DNA of 64,000 nt. It comes from Cornus controversa. Its lineage: Eukaryota; Streptophyta; Magnoliopsida; Cornales; Cornaceae. The notes below the pieces were generated by a model, which made no database searches, had not been told where the DNA came from, and was given only the letters and a program-made list of their open reading frames with translations. Positions 42,901-55,166 of the stretch are shown one piece after another (positions within the stretch are counted from its first letter, which is position 1; every line of letters starts with the position of its first letter). Made by a program: the position numbers and the translations under genes. The DNA is taken from positions 15,068,755-15,132,754 of the forward strand of contig CM048853.1 in NCBI GenBank assembly GCA_026545225.1, read 5' to 3'.

Positions 42901-45838
42901 TAATAACCGGACCATTTATCGGGTCGGATCCGGGTCGGGTTGATTTTATTTATATATAGTTGTTTTTCTTTAAACTTTGAAAATTCATAACTCACTCATC
43001 TTAAATCCGATTTAGGTGATTCTTTTTTTGAAATTGAGTGTTTTGAAATTTTATTTTTATTGGAATTGATTTTATTTAGAGAATCCAAAGGAAATGAGCC
43101 CAGTTATTTCAAAGTGGAGAAAAACGAATTTTTTTTTCTTATGTTGGAAAGAAAGAAATGTTCAATCTGTCGGGTTTGATTTTTATTGTTTCTTGGTGAT
43201 TATTTCATGTAGGGACTCACATTTAGAGGTTTGAAATATTTTGTGTCCATTCGAAATTATTTTTCGGGTTCGTTTAGGTGAAATGGGCATTTTGGGTCCG
43301 GGCGCCGTTTTAAGGCTTCGGGACCGATTTGGTGGGCCCACATGACCCAAAAGTGAACAATTTTTTCAAGTTGCAGAACCCTTGGTCGGCAGCCCCATCT
43401 TCCTTCTTCATTTCATTTTCTCTCTCTCTCTCTCTAAGACTCCATTAAAGAAACCTTGAGATCTACTTTCTCTCTCTAGATTTTGGACCCCTTCAAGGTT
43501 GTTTTGGCTCAAGAGTCCAAGAGAAAAGTTGTAGAGCTCGGCTAGGGCTATTCATTGATCAGAAAATTATCCATTTTGGGGCTCATTTGGAAGGTGTAAG
43601 ATATATACAACTCCTCTTCTTCACCCCATTTTCGCATAAGTTACTCCTTTGAGGTAGGGGGTTTTAGTTTTAAGTTTTATTTGGCTAAAATTTACATATA
43701 TTTACTCATGGAGTGTTTAGAATTTTACTTCATCTAACTCCATTTGAAATCTCATGAATATATTGATATTGTCTCATATTTTTAATGATGATTATGTAAG
43801 CAACATGTTTTGTTTTTCTATTTATGAGATATATGAAGGATGGGTTGATTATATGTTGAATAAAGTGCTGATTTTTGGGTTGTGGATGTATGGGTTATTT
43901 TGTGATGTTATAGTAGTTGGTGATGTGTGGAGAATGGGCTGAATTTGTTGATGGAGTACATGCTGATTTTTTTTCTCCTTTTGTTGATTGTAGTACTTTG
44001 TGTTCCTCTTTAAATTTTTAAATGACTAAGAATGATTTGTGGAATATGTGTTTAAATTTGTGGTCAAGAATGTGCATTTCATATTGTGTATTGCCTATAT
44101 TAATGAGATTGGTTATGTCTAGAATAAGGAAATTTTGTCATACTAGGTGAAATCCTAGGACATGAATTGAGTGCAATTGCATTGTTTATATGCGTGTGAA
44201 TATTGCACATGTGTTAATTTGATTGATTATGGCACAATATGTTTGGATGATGATTTTGGGATTTGATGTCGCGTTTAAGGGTATTGTTCCTTGAGGGAAA
44301 TCCTCATATATTGGCCAATTAGGGTGGTCACCGGCGGGCTAGTATCCCGGAAATAACCATTAGGAACGTCGTCAATGGCACCTGTCCTGTTTGATGCCTA
44401 GTGCGTGCCACAAACACGTGACTTGAAGGGTGTCTTGCGAGTCAATCCCACTTGATGATTTCGAGATTTTCGTTTATATACTTTGATATTTGAATTGCAC
44501 ACTTGCTTTACATATTTTATGTATGTTAATATTACCCTTGATTAAATTGTGGAGGTTATTGTTGCAATGTCATTCCATGTTTTTAAACTATTCCAAAGAT
44601 TAGGCATTTAGGGAGCATGAACCCTAGTTGCATCATTGATCACTTAATGGTTTGATATATGGTATAGTTGGCGATATAAAGCTTTTAACTTACCTTCTAC
44701 TGAGCTATGAGTGGACAAGCTCACCCCCTAAACATTTTAGGTAAAGGAGTCGACACCGGAGAGAGTTGAGCCTCCATTGGTGCAACAAACTTCAAGGAGT
44801 TTCTTTTGATATTAAGGCCTCATGTAGCCTCCATTTAGTTAAATGTATGATGAAATTTGTTTAGAAGCATTCTTGTGGCTTTTTGTACACCTAGCCACCA
44901 ACTTCATGTTTAGGATTGCTTCTCCTTGAATTTCATTTCTTTTGACTCTTTTGAAGATGTGTATGTAATGACACCTAAATGTCATGTTGTATGTACAAGT
45001 TAATGATCTTGACTCATGTTGCACCATACTTCATTTTCGGATTTTGATATCTTGAGTTGGGACTTGCCATGGATGATTTTAGATTCATATTCATGCTCAT
45101 ATCATGTATTAGGTTAAGTTTGGAGCAGGTTTATGGGAGAAATGGGAAGGAAAAAATTCTCTTGACAGATTGTTCACGAAAGGACTCCTTTCTGTCCAGA
45201 TTTTGAAAATTTTTTTGATAGGCCTAAACTACTCCAAATGACTTGAAATTTTTACAATGTCTTCTAATAGATGTCTAGTGCTTCCAGATTAAAGTTCGTG
45301 AATTTTGGAAAGCTACAGATTTTTACAAAAATTCGACAGTGTCCTGCTATCAAATTTTGAACCCACTGTTTTGTGCTGATTTGGAAAATTCGTTTGACCC
45401 ATTTTCAAAACTCTATAAATTATGAAAATTTCCAGAATTGTATCCCTTTATGTCTATTTTCTAAATACCAAAGCCCAGAATTTTATAAATTTTTTAAGGC
45501 ATTCAAATGAGTCCATCCTTGACGAAGGTCTGTTTTTAGTTCGCACCATGTTAGCTGTTTTAACTTGTAAAACTGATTTAATTGGCATATTTTCAGCTGT
45601 TGGTTTTTGATCATCCATGTGGTAGGTTTAGTCTAGTTTCCATAGAATTTTAGTTTGCTCCGTTTCGAGTTAAAATGAATTTGTTATGAATTTTTTTGTA
45701 ATGGGTGTTCAGATTTTCTTCTAGCTGAGGGCTGTTTTTTTTCATTTTTGATTCTAGTTTTATACTTTTGGCTCGGTTTGAGTCCGACAACTCTCTTTTC
45801 ACCAATGGATCTCAAGTCTCGAGGTTCAGGGCGTGACA
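42901..45838 (+). repeat. CHR-b 3' LTR
   Basis: 2938 bp, TGTAATAACC ... GGCGTGACA. Collinear with the 5' LTR except for the 168-bp deletion at about 43338. No gene inside. Confidence 0.95.
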
Positions 45839-45843
45839 CGCGG

Positions 45844-46567
45844 AGTCTATCATTTGTCTATGTTGCTCACTCACCCCATCATAAAAACTTTGCACTAGCT
45901 GCCATTTTGGGACAGCATGATGCGGACAAGATTTAAGAAGATCTTTTAATCTCTCCCACATCTCATGAAATTGTTCTTGATCAATTTGGGTGAATCCGGT
46001 GATGGCTCTCCGAATATCACTCGTCTTTCCCATTGGGAAGTATTTTTTTAAGAACTCTATTTGCATCTCCGCCCAAGAATGGATTGAGTTAGGTTCTAAG
46101 GAATTGAACCAACTTCTAGCTTTATCTTTTAGGGAGAATGGGAACATACGCAGCTTTAGATCATCCTCCGTAAAGTGTGGTACACGAATAGTGGAACACA
46201 CAGAAAGGAAGTAATATAAGTGCCGGTATGGATCCTCATTAGGGAGACCATGGAAGCTATTAAGAAGATTGATGGTGGAGGACTTTATTTCGAATTGAGT
46301 TGCCGCTACATCCGGAAATTGAATACATGAAGGTACTTCAAATGTAGTCGAAAGGTAAAAGTCCATAAGCAACTCTCCTTGAGGAGGTGGAGGTGATTGT
46401 TCATGATTAAAAGGAGGTAGTCTGGGAGGTTGTCTCTCATTTGGGTCCATGTTTTCAGTCCTAGGCAATATAGGGTCCCTAGAGGTTCCTCTACGTTGTC
46501 TAAGTGTTCTTTCAAGTTCAATATTACACGGAAGCAATGGCAGTGACAAACACCATCTACCTAGCAT
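45844..46567 (-). pseudogene. ATH-b gag N-terminal part
   Basis: ATG at 46567 (MLGRWCLSLPLLPC). Contains FPFSLKDKARSWFNSLEP and FLKKYFPMGK, and reaches SEQHRQMIDSAC at the CHR-b insertion; the frame resumes at 34878 with CGGGYLL. No stop in this part, unlike ATH-a. The last codons of the longer ORF are CHR-b LTR sequence. Confidence 0.92.
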
Positions 46568-46831
46568 GCATTAATAGTAGAACAACACCTCAATACACAA
46601 AATAAACAATAATATATACAAAGAAAAATGAATGAACTCAAACCCACTAATTTTAGACTTTATACTCACAAAGGGTTCCAACTTCAATTCTTTTAGATGC
46701 CCGCTATGTGGTATACCTAAAATCAAGGAATTTGAGAAATAAGAACAAGACATATACAAAAAGAATGAAAGAATTTCTAGCCTAAGAATTAAACCAGATT
46801 TAATCTTCCAATGGCGACAATTACACCGTAG
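46568..46831 (-). other. ATH-b untranslated leader
   Basis: Similar to 7068-7328 of ATH-a, with small indels. No supported coding. Confidence 0.6.
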
Positions 46832-46849
46832 TCCCCGGCAACGGCGCCA
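46832..46849 (-). other. ATH-b primer binding site (tRNA-Asp)
   Basis: TGGCGCCGTTGCCGGGGA on the minus strand, six bases from the LTR. Confidence 0.93.
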
Positions 46850-46855
46850 AAATTT

Positions 46856-48271
46856 TGATGTGGCTAAACTCGGATTATATTGTAAGCTTAATTTTGCCCT
46901 TTTTATCAAAATATAATTTAACCACTCGCAAGAGCACGAATCTTTGTAGATACGGTTCTATATAGAGGGTATCAATCCCACGAGGACTAGTCGTAATTGT
47001 CTTAAAGAAAGATTAATTCCACTTTAATCCTAAAAATAGGTTTTTGAATTTTTGTTTATAAACTATTGCATGAATGAAATGACAATAAAATTAAAGGGTA
47101 AAAGATGGGAGAGAGAACTAGGGTTGGTTTCCACCACTAGCCATTCACATGTTCATAAGTGTAGCAAGCATGGGATTCATTAATTAAATGCCTAACAATG
47201 TCATTAGGCTTGTGACCTCAATGACATATCAAAAGATCAATGTGTTTGTCCACCTATCATAATCCATCTTCAATAAGCATAGCTCTTCAACCTAACTAAC
47301 TATCTAATTACCCTACTCTCTAAGTGAACCTACAAACATCCAGGCTACCTTATCTTGGCATGGTTTATACAAACAAACATAACACATTCATTTAAACACC
47401 ATTATCTAGCCATCATTTGCACTTCTTGTGAAATATGCAAATGTTGTGCATTCACATGAAGATTAGACTCTAAGACAAGAATAAAACTAAAATCATATGA
47501 ATATATAAAAGAAATGTATTAGTGTACATGATCACTAGGCTAAATAATCAACATTTAATTACAAATCCTAAGTGCTACAAAGATGAACAAGTTTACATGG
47601 CTAGGGGTTGAAACCAACACCCTAGTAGAAGAGTTAGTTGCTCATGGTTGCCTTGCACTCTTCCATTGATGAAGAAAGTGAAGCTTCTTGGTCTGGTTCA
47701 GCTTCTCCTCTTCCTCTCCCGAATGTCTCTCCTTGGATGTCTGATGTGTGTTGAGAGATATGTGAGATATGTGGCTTTTTGGTGCTTTAAGGCTTCCTTT
47801 TTCAACCTTGGGGCCCACCATATATATATATATATCAATATATATATCCATTGTATCAAGAAGGTCCCCAAGGGTCTTGTTCAAGTCAGACAATCCCCCT
47901 AAGTGTGCAAAAAGGGAGATTTTGTTGCAAGTGGGAAAGCAGGTGAGCAAGTGGGCAAGTGGCTTCTGCAGAATCTCGATCAATCGAGATTGGATCTCGA
48001 TTGATCGAGATTTCGATCAATCAAAATAAGATCTCGATCAATCGAGATCTCGATTGATCGAGATCAACATCTCGATTGATCGAGATGCCTTTGGCTGCAT
48101 TTCTGACTTTTCTCTTCAACTGCAAATAGCTTCAAACTTTGCTCCTTTTACTACAAAACCTGCAATACATCAAAAACACAAAAATACCATAAACATATCT
48201 CGGTAATCATAAAAACGGAACTAACATATGCAATAAAGAGGGTTCAAATGCATAGAATTGAACACTTATCA
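46856..48271 (-). repeat. ATH-b 5' LTR
   Basis: 1416 bp, pair of 16557-17979. Palindromes at 48086-47973 and TATA tract at 47846-47819 in minus orientation. Followed outside by AAGTG (48272-48276). Confidence 0.95.
47973..48086. repeat. Palindrome cluster in ATH-b 5' LTR
   Basis: Same six-unit arrangement as 17681-17793, with one unit damaged (TTCGATCAATCAAAA). Confidence 0.87.
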
Positions 48272-48276
48272 AAGTG

Positions 48277-48396
48277 CTTCGGGGCAAGACGATTCCATTG
48301 GTTAAAGTCCTTTGGTGACATCACGGAGTCGAGGAGGCTACGTGGGAGCGAGAACAAGAAGTCTTCTCAAAATATCCCGAGTTGTTTTCTACTTGA
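48277..48396 (+). pseudogene. CHR-a integrase C-terminus (chromodomain-like end)
   Basis: Continues the frame interrupted at 16556: LRGKTIPLVKVLW, a TGA at 48316-48318 (CHR-b has CGA), then HHGVEEATWEREQE and SKYPELFST before the natural stop at 48394-48396. It aligns with the end of CHR-b pol. The match across the 31.7-kb insertion proves both halves belong to one gene. Confidence 0.93.
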
Positions 48397-48430
48397 GGTA
48401 TGTTTCTAATTTCGGGGACAAAATTCCCTT

Positions 48431-48442
48431 AAGGGGGGAGGT
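48431..48442 (+). other. CHR-a polypurine tract
   Basis: AAGGGGGGAGGT abutting the 3' LTR start TGTAGAGACC. Confidence 0.88.
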
Positions 48443-50480
48443 TGTAGAGACCGTGACCAATTTTGACCGGTTTTGCATTTTTCGCATTATAATTGTCATA
48501 AATGTATTTTGAGTGGTGTTTAACATGTTTTGAATGTGCGAAACATGTTTGGGAAGTGTTTTTAAGGTTTTGGAAAGTTTTTGGGAGATTTGGAAAAGTT
48601 TGACTTTTTGGTCAAATCGGGGCCCGGGATGCGACTTAAGTGGGTCCAAAAATCCAAAAAATTTTCAAAAATATTTATTTTTGGGAATGGCTGAGATGAA
48701 ATTTTTAGAGAGTAGAGGAAGTGATTTCGAGACCGTAAGAGCTTTTGAAATCGAAAAAGGAGTCGGGGAAGGTGCGTTAAGTGGCCTAGGGGTATTTTAG
48801 TCTTTTTGCGAGCCCTAGATATTTTAAATATCAGTGGCAAGGATATTTCAGCAGATCTCACGCCTCTTTCTCTCTCTAAAGTTCTCCATCTTCAAAGCTC
48901 TCCCTTCTCTCTACATTTCAGACCCGTTCGACTTGGATTCAAGACTCGCCGAAGGAGGGAGATACGTAGGAGACGGCTAGGGCTTCCATTTGAACCAAAC
49001 AAAGTGGTGATTCAGCAATTGTGTATATTGTGTTGGTGGTAGCATGTGGGTTTGAAGTATGTGAGTGTAAGAAATTGATACATAGGCATTATGTGCTCAA
49101 TTTGGTGTATATGTGAAAAATGTGTACCAAGTGTCATATATGTGATTATATGTGAGAATGTGGTTGTTGAATGCATGTTAGTTCTATGTGCTAAAATTAT
49201 GCATTGAATGTAGCATGAGTAAAAAATATGCTAATTTTGAAGTTGTATGCATATGAGATGATATATGCATGTGTTATACATATATGTGCTATATGTGGTG
49301 TGTGGTGATGGAAAATATGCTTGTTACTTCTTTTTAGTATCAATAAGCATAAAGTAGTGCATGAAAATAAAATGCCACGTGTTTATGCATTCATATTGCA
49401 TATATGGGAAGTTGCAGGAAAAATGACGCAAATGAGGTGCACGGGGTTTCGGAGTGGTCCAACCATGTTGTGAAATGTGGTAAAATTATCCACTATGTAT
49501 GGCCCTCGGAGTGGACCCGCTATACTAAGGCTTAATGCCTAGGATCGGAGTATGTCCAATACTAATAACCCCTCGGAGTTGTCCCGGTCATAAGATGATT
49601 ACCGGAGAATGTCCATGATTTGTGAGCCTCGGAGTTGCCCCCTCACTCTATGGCAATCCCATATATTGCTTTGGTAGAATGACCTTTCGGAGTTGTCCCG
49701 GTCATTGGATGGTTTTCGGAGGTGTCCAAGGTTACATGATCTTCGGAGCGGGCCAATCATGTAGGGTATCGGATGAGGACCGAGAGAGAGAGCATTTACT
49801 TTCCTTAATGCTTTTATATTTGAACATGTTATACATAATTCGTGATGTATGCAATCCCCTTTAATTGCATTTGTTGGTTGGTTTGTGAGATTGTGGATGT
49901 GGCACGTAGTGTATTCATATGCATTCCATGTAGGTCGTGTCGGGTCGGCACTTAGAAGGGTTGGGGAACCTTTACTGAGCCGCAGTGGTGCTCACCCCTT
50001 TATTCTAAATATTTTACAGATAAAGCACCGATGACGGATGGGACGTGAGTGTCCAAGTGGAACACTAGTGGTGGTTTTGCTATCTTTTGGATGTTGCACA
50101 TTTTGTGGCTATCCATGCCGGCTTGTGGCATGTGACTTCCTTTTTGAATTGTGGTTATGTTTTGGACAAGGGTAATTTGGATGTATATATGGGATTTTAA
50201 ACTTGTTGGGTGTGGAGAGACAACGATTTAATTTATGTAATGCCCATGGTGGCACTTAATTTATTTGATGATGTTTTCCTTATGAATGGATGGTGTTTGT
50301 GAAAGAAAATGATTCAATTCGGTGTATGAATTCAATTATGTATGTGATCTTGAGTGTGAGATTAGTGTTGGAACCTTCAATGTATGTTATTTATCATGTT
50401 TGAGGGGTTCTAGGAGGATAGGATGTTGATTGGGCTCCAAATGAATCATGTATAGGGTTGTTAGAGGTCCCGGGAGGTGC

Positions 50481-50705
50481 ATTTCGATCAATCGAAATGC
50501 CTATTTCGATTAATCGAAACCCCCATTTCGATTGAGCGAAAGGGTGATGATTTATGGTGATTTTTAGAATCCAGAAAGGAGGAATTTCGATCAATCGAGA
50601 CCCCCATCTCGATCAATCGAGATATTGCAGGTCTGGGGTCCCGAAAGGGTGAAAATCTCGCTTGAATTTCGATCAATCGAGATGTAATCTCGATCAATCG
50701 AGATT
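50481..50705. repeat. Palindromes in CHR-a 3' LTR
   Basis: Units at 50481-50540, 50584-50626 and 50667-50705; one extra unit (TTCGATTAATCGAA) relative to the 5' LTR and one fewer near the end. Confidence 0.85.
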
Positions 50706-51094
50706 ACTATTCACAGCTTTTTCCAAAACTTCATTTCGATGTAATTTCTTCGTTTTAGATTGGAATTGAGTGTGGTTTTTTTTGAACTTGAGTATTTTTG
50801 GATTATCTATCCAATGGTGTAGGCCTCAGTTCTAGATTCCAAACACAGAAAGTTTTGAGGCTCAAAAATGAGTGATTCTTAAAAGTGTGGGCATGTAGAT
50901 GTTCACTAAGGTGTGTGATTTGATGTAGGGCCCATGGGGATTAGTTAAGGTGAATTTGGGTGCATTCATATGCAAGAATTGAGTTAAGCTTCCGTGGTGA
51001 ATGAGGGTAAAGAGGGCCTATTGGGCTAAATGGACGGTTTAACCTTCGGTTCTCCAAGAGTTAGAAATCGGGGCGTTATAACTCGGTATCAAAC

Positions 51095-53738
51095 TGATGA
51101 ACCTAGAGGGGGAGGGGGTGAATAGGTTCTTAAAATTTTCTTCCTAATATTGCAAGTTTGGCTGGAACATGCAATCACACAATTTGATAGACACACAGAT
51201 TTATAGAGGAAACCCCAAGGTGGGGAAAAACCTCTTCGAACTGAGCTCAACTATGTCTGAAAGGGTAGTACAGTGAATCTCTCAATCACTCTCTCACTCA
51301 CCCAACTCACAACATAGTTCGCTCCGGCACTCACCCAGTTCACAGCCTCCCTAGGCCTGAACCACTCTCACCAAATCTCACAACAGCTTTTCCACTCTCA
51401 ATCCCAACTTGGACTTCCCAAAGCCCAAGCTATCTCACCTCAATCTCACCACAATCACTCACACTCCCCCTGTCCAAAGTATCCCTATACTTGGACTGTA
51501 CATAGTGATAGTGGAGTCAGTTCGATGTCTTGAGCAGTGGCACTTCAAGCTTTGTAACTTGGTCTTCAAAGTTAATCTTCAACTCTGATATGGTCTTCAA
51601 AGAATAGTCTTCAAATCTTCAACCTCTGATAGGTAGTCTTCAAGGTCTGGTACGACAATGACACGGTCACTTGTCTTCTCGGCAGATCATGACACTTGAA
51701 TTTCTTCAATGATAGTCTTCAATAAGTATTACACTCTGATGCTTAAGCTTCTTCAATGATGGGTCTTCAATAAGTACACCTTTTAAGGGTGTAGTTGCAA
51801 TGGACTTGTAGAAGACACTCTTTCAGTGTATCCTGCTTTCAGCTTCTTGAACACCCATTCTGGTTAGGCTTCACTTTAGACAATTGTCCTTGTATTTCTT
51901 TGTCTTTGTACCTGTTCTTAAAATGGACAAGGCTGCAACTAGAGTAGACTTTAGTAGCACAAGCAATTTAAAATATGGAGAGCATAAACAGTATTAAGCA
52001 AAGCACAATTTAGCATTCTAGTACTGCAAAATCAGCAATATAAAACAGCTCAACAATCAACATAAAATTTCAGCAATTTTAAAGCTTAAAGAACATATTA
52101 AATTTCAGCACTTATGGATCTTCAAAAAGCATGGTTCAACAAGAAGCATATTCAACAATTTATAGATCAATATTTCAGCAATTTAGATCAACAATTTACA
52201 GCCCAAAGATACAGCATAAATTCAGCAATTACAGCCCAAAAAGACAGCATAAATTCAGCATTTTTGAACAGCAACAATTATCAATTTCGGACAGCAAAAA
52301 CCAGCAACATGTGGACAGCAATATCAGCAATATAGGACAGTTAAAATCAGCAACATGTGGACAGCAATATCAGCAATTATGGACAGCAAAAATCAGCAAC
52401 TTGTGGACGGCAATATCAGCAATTTTGGACTCAGCATCATCAGCATTTTAATTCAGAAAATCAGCAATAAATAGCACATAGAAATTAGTAAATTCAGCCA
52501 CAAGAAAACAGCTCTAACAGGATAGCATTTCAGCACTAAGTCATCAATTTCAAATCCACAATTCAGCAATATTAATTCAACGTCTTCAGCACCATTAAAG
52601 CAGCACAAATTTAGCACACAAGAACAGCATATTTGAAGATAGCAATAAAATTTCAGCACATAAGAATTCAGCTTATAATAATTTCAGCAATTTAAGCTTC
52701 CCAAATCAGCATTTAGATTCCACAAAATCAGCAATATAAAAACCAGCATGTCATCAAATTCAAACCAGCAAATCAACATTTTTCCAGCAAATTTGTTTTC
52801 AAAACAACAGAACATGCATATCAACAATTATAGAGGTGCTTGTGTGAGAAGTGAGTGTCAACACGAAAACCACAACTGGTGCGCCTGTGTCTGTGTACAT
52901 TGTTCATATGAAATAAATATAACACTGAAGACCATACTCACAAAACAGATCCTTCACATATCCATTTGTTCAACCGAAAGTAGTGATGAAGAGATATGTT
53001 CACTGAAGAGGATGAAACCATGTTCTAAAGAAACAGATCGGAATCTGTAAACAAACTGAGCTAGCTGATATCACGGACTGAAGAACCAGATCAGAACCAT
53101 TTGACGAACAGAGGCACCATTCGGAATATGCGAGGATGAACATACGATGCCGGCGACAAGGTGGGTTTGTGAGCTCTGTATGATGCCGACGTCTGCTCTT
53201 CTCTCTCTCTAAGCTCACTTGTCTTTTCTAGTCTTCTCTCTCTCTACCCCCTCTGTATTAGCCGATGAAGACAAGGATGACCAAATAGATTGGCGGCGAA
53301 GGAGTTAGGTTGGCGGCGGAGGATCGGCGGCCCTCTTCTCTTCTCTTTTTCTCCCTCTTTTCCCCTTTGTATTTCCAGCCGCACCTCTCTTCATCTCTTG
53401 TATATGCATATATAAGATCAAGCTTGACCGAACATTCTGCCCTTTTTCATTTTCATTTTCTTTTTCTCTTTTTTTTTTTTTATTTAATGAGAAACCCTAA
53501 CATTATTTCCAAAAATACCCTATACTAATGTTGCCCTAGAAATGCTTCCTAAAATGTCTTTCCAATATAAATACCCTGCAAATAGGTTAGTGCACATAAA
53601 ATAATAACAGGATAATTAAATAACTCATGAATAGCAATCCTGAAAATTATCATTCAAAGTAAAATGGCACTAATGCCCTTAAGATCCTTTTGACATTAAA
53701 ACTTGGGCAAACATACTAATGGGCTTTCTGGACCATCA
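51095..53738. mobile_element. Solo LTR or small non-autonomous LTR element in CHR-a 3' LTR
   Basis: 2644 bp starting TGATGAACC and ending GGACCATCA, with perfect duplications CAAAC at 51090-51094 and 53739-53743. Removing it restores the CHR-a LTR. No protein domain, PBS or internal LTR pair was found. The start phrase with CTAGAGGGGG and GGGTGAATAGG is common in plant repeats; family and orientation are unsure. The interior is rich in TCTTCAA and TCAGCAAT phrases, then pyrimidine-rich near 53190-53360. The ORFs in it are low-complexity. Confidence 0.85.
52300..52435. repeat. 46-bp tandem repeat in the solo LTR
   Basis: Three units starting at 52300, 52346 and 52392, containing CAGCAACATGTGGACAGCAA and a second CAGCAAT phrase. 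They lie within a larger zone (52070-52790) of degenerate TCAGCAATTT repeats. Confidence 0.8.
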
Positions 53739-53862
53739 CAAACCTTGATACTAATGCATGAGTGTAATTGAGATTGTTCACGGGGTTGAGTGAACGGGTG
53801 CACACCTGGGATTCGGGGTTGGTCCGGGGGAGTCTCGGCGGTCCGGGTTTCGGGGCGTGACA

Positions 53863-55166
53863 GCACCAATGACAGATGGGACTTGAGTGTCCAAGTAGAG
53901 CTCTTTGTAGCATGTTGATACATTTTGGATATTGTATATTTGGCTATTCGTGCCGGTTTGTGACACATTGATTATGTATTTGTAGTCATGGTAGGATTTT
54001 TAGCATATTTGGACCATTATGCTTGAAATCCTTGTAATGACTATAAACTTGGAATTCATATGTGTTGGGATTTATTCTTGGACCAAACTTAAGTTTTGGA
54101 ATGTATGAAATGCAAAGTTATGATATCTTTCTATGTTATAACTTTATGTATGGACATTTCTCAAGTAAGTGAGTTGGGAATGAAATGAAAAGGTTGTATG
54201 GGATATGAGAATTGGGGGGGACACGTGCCCAAAAGTGTCCATTTTTTATTCAAGGTGTGAATGGAATTTATATTTATAGAAGGAGAATTGTATTAGTTTT
54301 AATTTGATAAATCATGGACCTTATTTGGATTTAAATTGAGGAAGATATGCATGTTTTAGTGTAAGACTTCATGATCTAGCCTAAGCCCGTTGATTTGTGT
54401 GCAATCCGGGTTGTGAGTTGAATTATTAGGTGATTCAAATTGGGATAAAACTAGACATGTTGAGGATGATGCATACCAAATTTCAAGTCAAATGAACTTA
54501 TAGTTTGTGAGATATTTGAATTTGAAGTCAGGTGGAAAATTAGACAAGTACAGGTTACAGAATTTTAGCTTCTGCATTAACAGCGCTCGGTCGCGTTTTA
54601 CGGTGGTCGATCACCCTTGTAAAAGATTTAGAGGCTTAGTCTCGGGAGTGAAAGCGCTCGATCCTTTTTTTAAAGTGCTCGAGCTCTTTTACGGCAGGCT
54701 TTTGACAAAATTCTGCCCAACTTATAACGAACATATCTTCTTCGTTTCAAATCAAAATTAGACGATTTTTTTTTTAAATTCAGTATTTTTGAACTGTCTT
54801 TTTAATGGTTCTATTTTTAGGCCATAATCTGAAACTTACAAGGAGTTTCATATCTATAGTGTGTGATAGAACCAATTTGAATGATTGTATGCTTGAGGCC
54901 CGCTAGGAGTAGTTGATGTTGAGTTGTATATGTATATATACATGTGTATGTATGTGATTAAGCTTCTGTTGTAAATAGAGGTTAATATGTCCATTAGGGC
55001 TTAATGGACGGATTCACCTTCAGTTTTTCGGGAGAAGAAAATCGGGGTGTAACATAATAGTATCAGTGCTTGATATTATCTCATGAGTGTGGTTATGGTC
55101 GTTCACAGAGTTGAGTAAACGGGTTCACACTCAGGATTCGGGTCGATCCGGGGGAGTCCCGACGAT
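53863..55166 (+). repeat. Fragment of a CHR-a-related LTR (target of CHR-a)
   Basis: Begins GCACCAATGACAGATGGGAC, matching the middle of the CHR-a LTR (9176 and 50028), and runs to GGGGGAGTCCCGACG, matching the LTR end near 10330. It is diverged and lacks the last 30 bases. CHR-a therefore inserted into an older relative; the other half should lie left of the window. Modified CGCTCGATC-type units at 54580-54690 sit where CHR-a has its palindromes. Confidence 0.75.

Larger units (their letters stand above)
34884..45838 (+). mobile_element. CHR-b: complete Tekay/Del-type chromovirus in ATH-b gag
   Basis: 10,955 bp with both LTRs and perfect target duplications CGCGG (34879-34883 and 45839-45843). 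Order: 5' LTR, initiator-Met PBS, gag, protease, RT, RNase H, integrase with chromodomain-like tail, PPT, 3' LTR. All coding domains are present, but four nonsense codons and one frameshift make it non-autonomous now. The LTRs differ by roughly one percent by eye, apart from one 168-bp length difference. Confidence 0.96.
16557..48271 (-). mobile_element. ATH-b: Athila-type element split by two later insertions
   Basis: Minus-strand element between LTRs 46856-48271 (5') and 16557-17979 (3'), with AAGTG duplications outside. In minus order: LTR, tRNA-Asp PBS, leader, gag N-terminus, [CHR-b], gag C-terminus and protease, [deletion plus ATH-c], integrase C-terminus, palindrome cluster, ORF3, long 3' noncoding region, PPT, LTR. 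RT, RNase H and most of integrase are missing, matching about 2.6 kb of ATH-a (roughly 1890-4519). About seven differences in the first 270 bp of the two LTRs suggest an insertion clearly older than ATH-c. Confidence 0.94.
8769..53862 (+). mobile_element. CHR-a: Tekay/Del-type chromovirus, host of the nested insertions
   Basis: Plus-strand Ty3/gypsy element. In the window it keeps the last 1595 bp of the 5' LTR, an initiator-Met-type PBS, gag-pol in pieces (10625-16556 and 48277-48396), a PPT and the 3' LTR. After removing the solo-LTR-like insert, the 3' LTR is about 2.78 kb, in the Tekay/Del range. Its right edge, GTGACA at 53862, is followed by sequence of a related LTR that it invaded. 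Everything at 13403-14837, 16557-48271 and 51095-53738 is later insertion. Confidence 0.9.
48443..53862 (+). repeat. CHR-a 3' LTR (interrupted at 51095-53738)
   Basis: Starts TGTAGAGACCGTGACC and ends GGGGCGTGACA. Without the insert and one duplication copy it is about 2.77 kb. 49618-51094 matches 8769 onward. Repeated phrases CTCGGAGT and TTCGGAG occur at 49448-49760. No gene. Confidence 0.92.
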
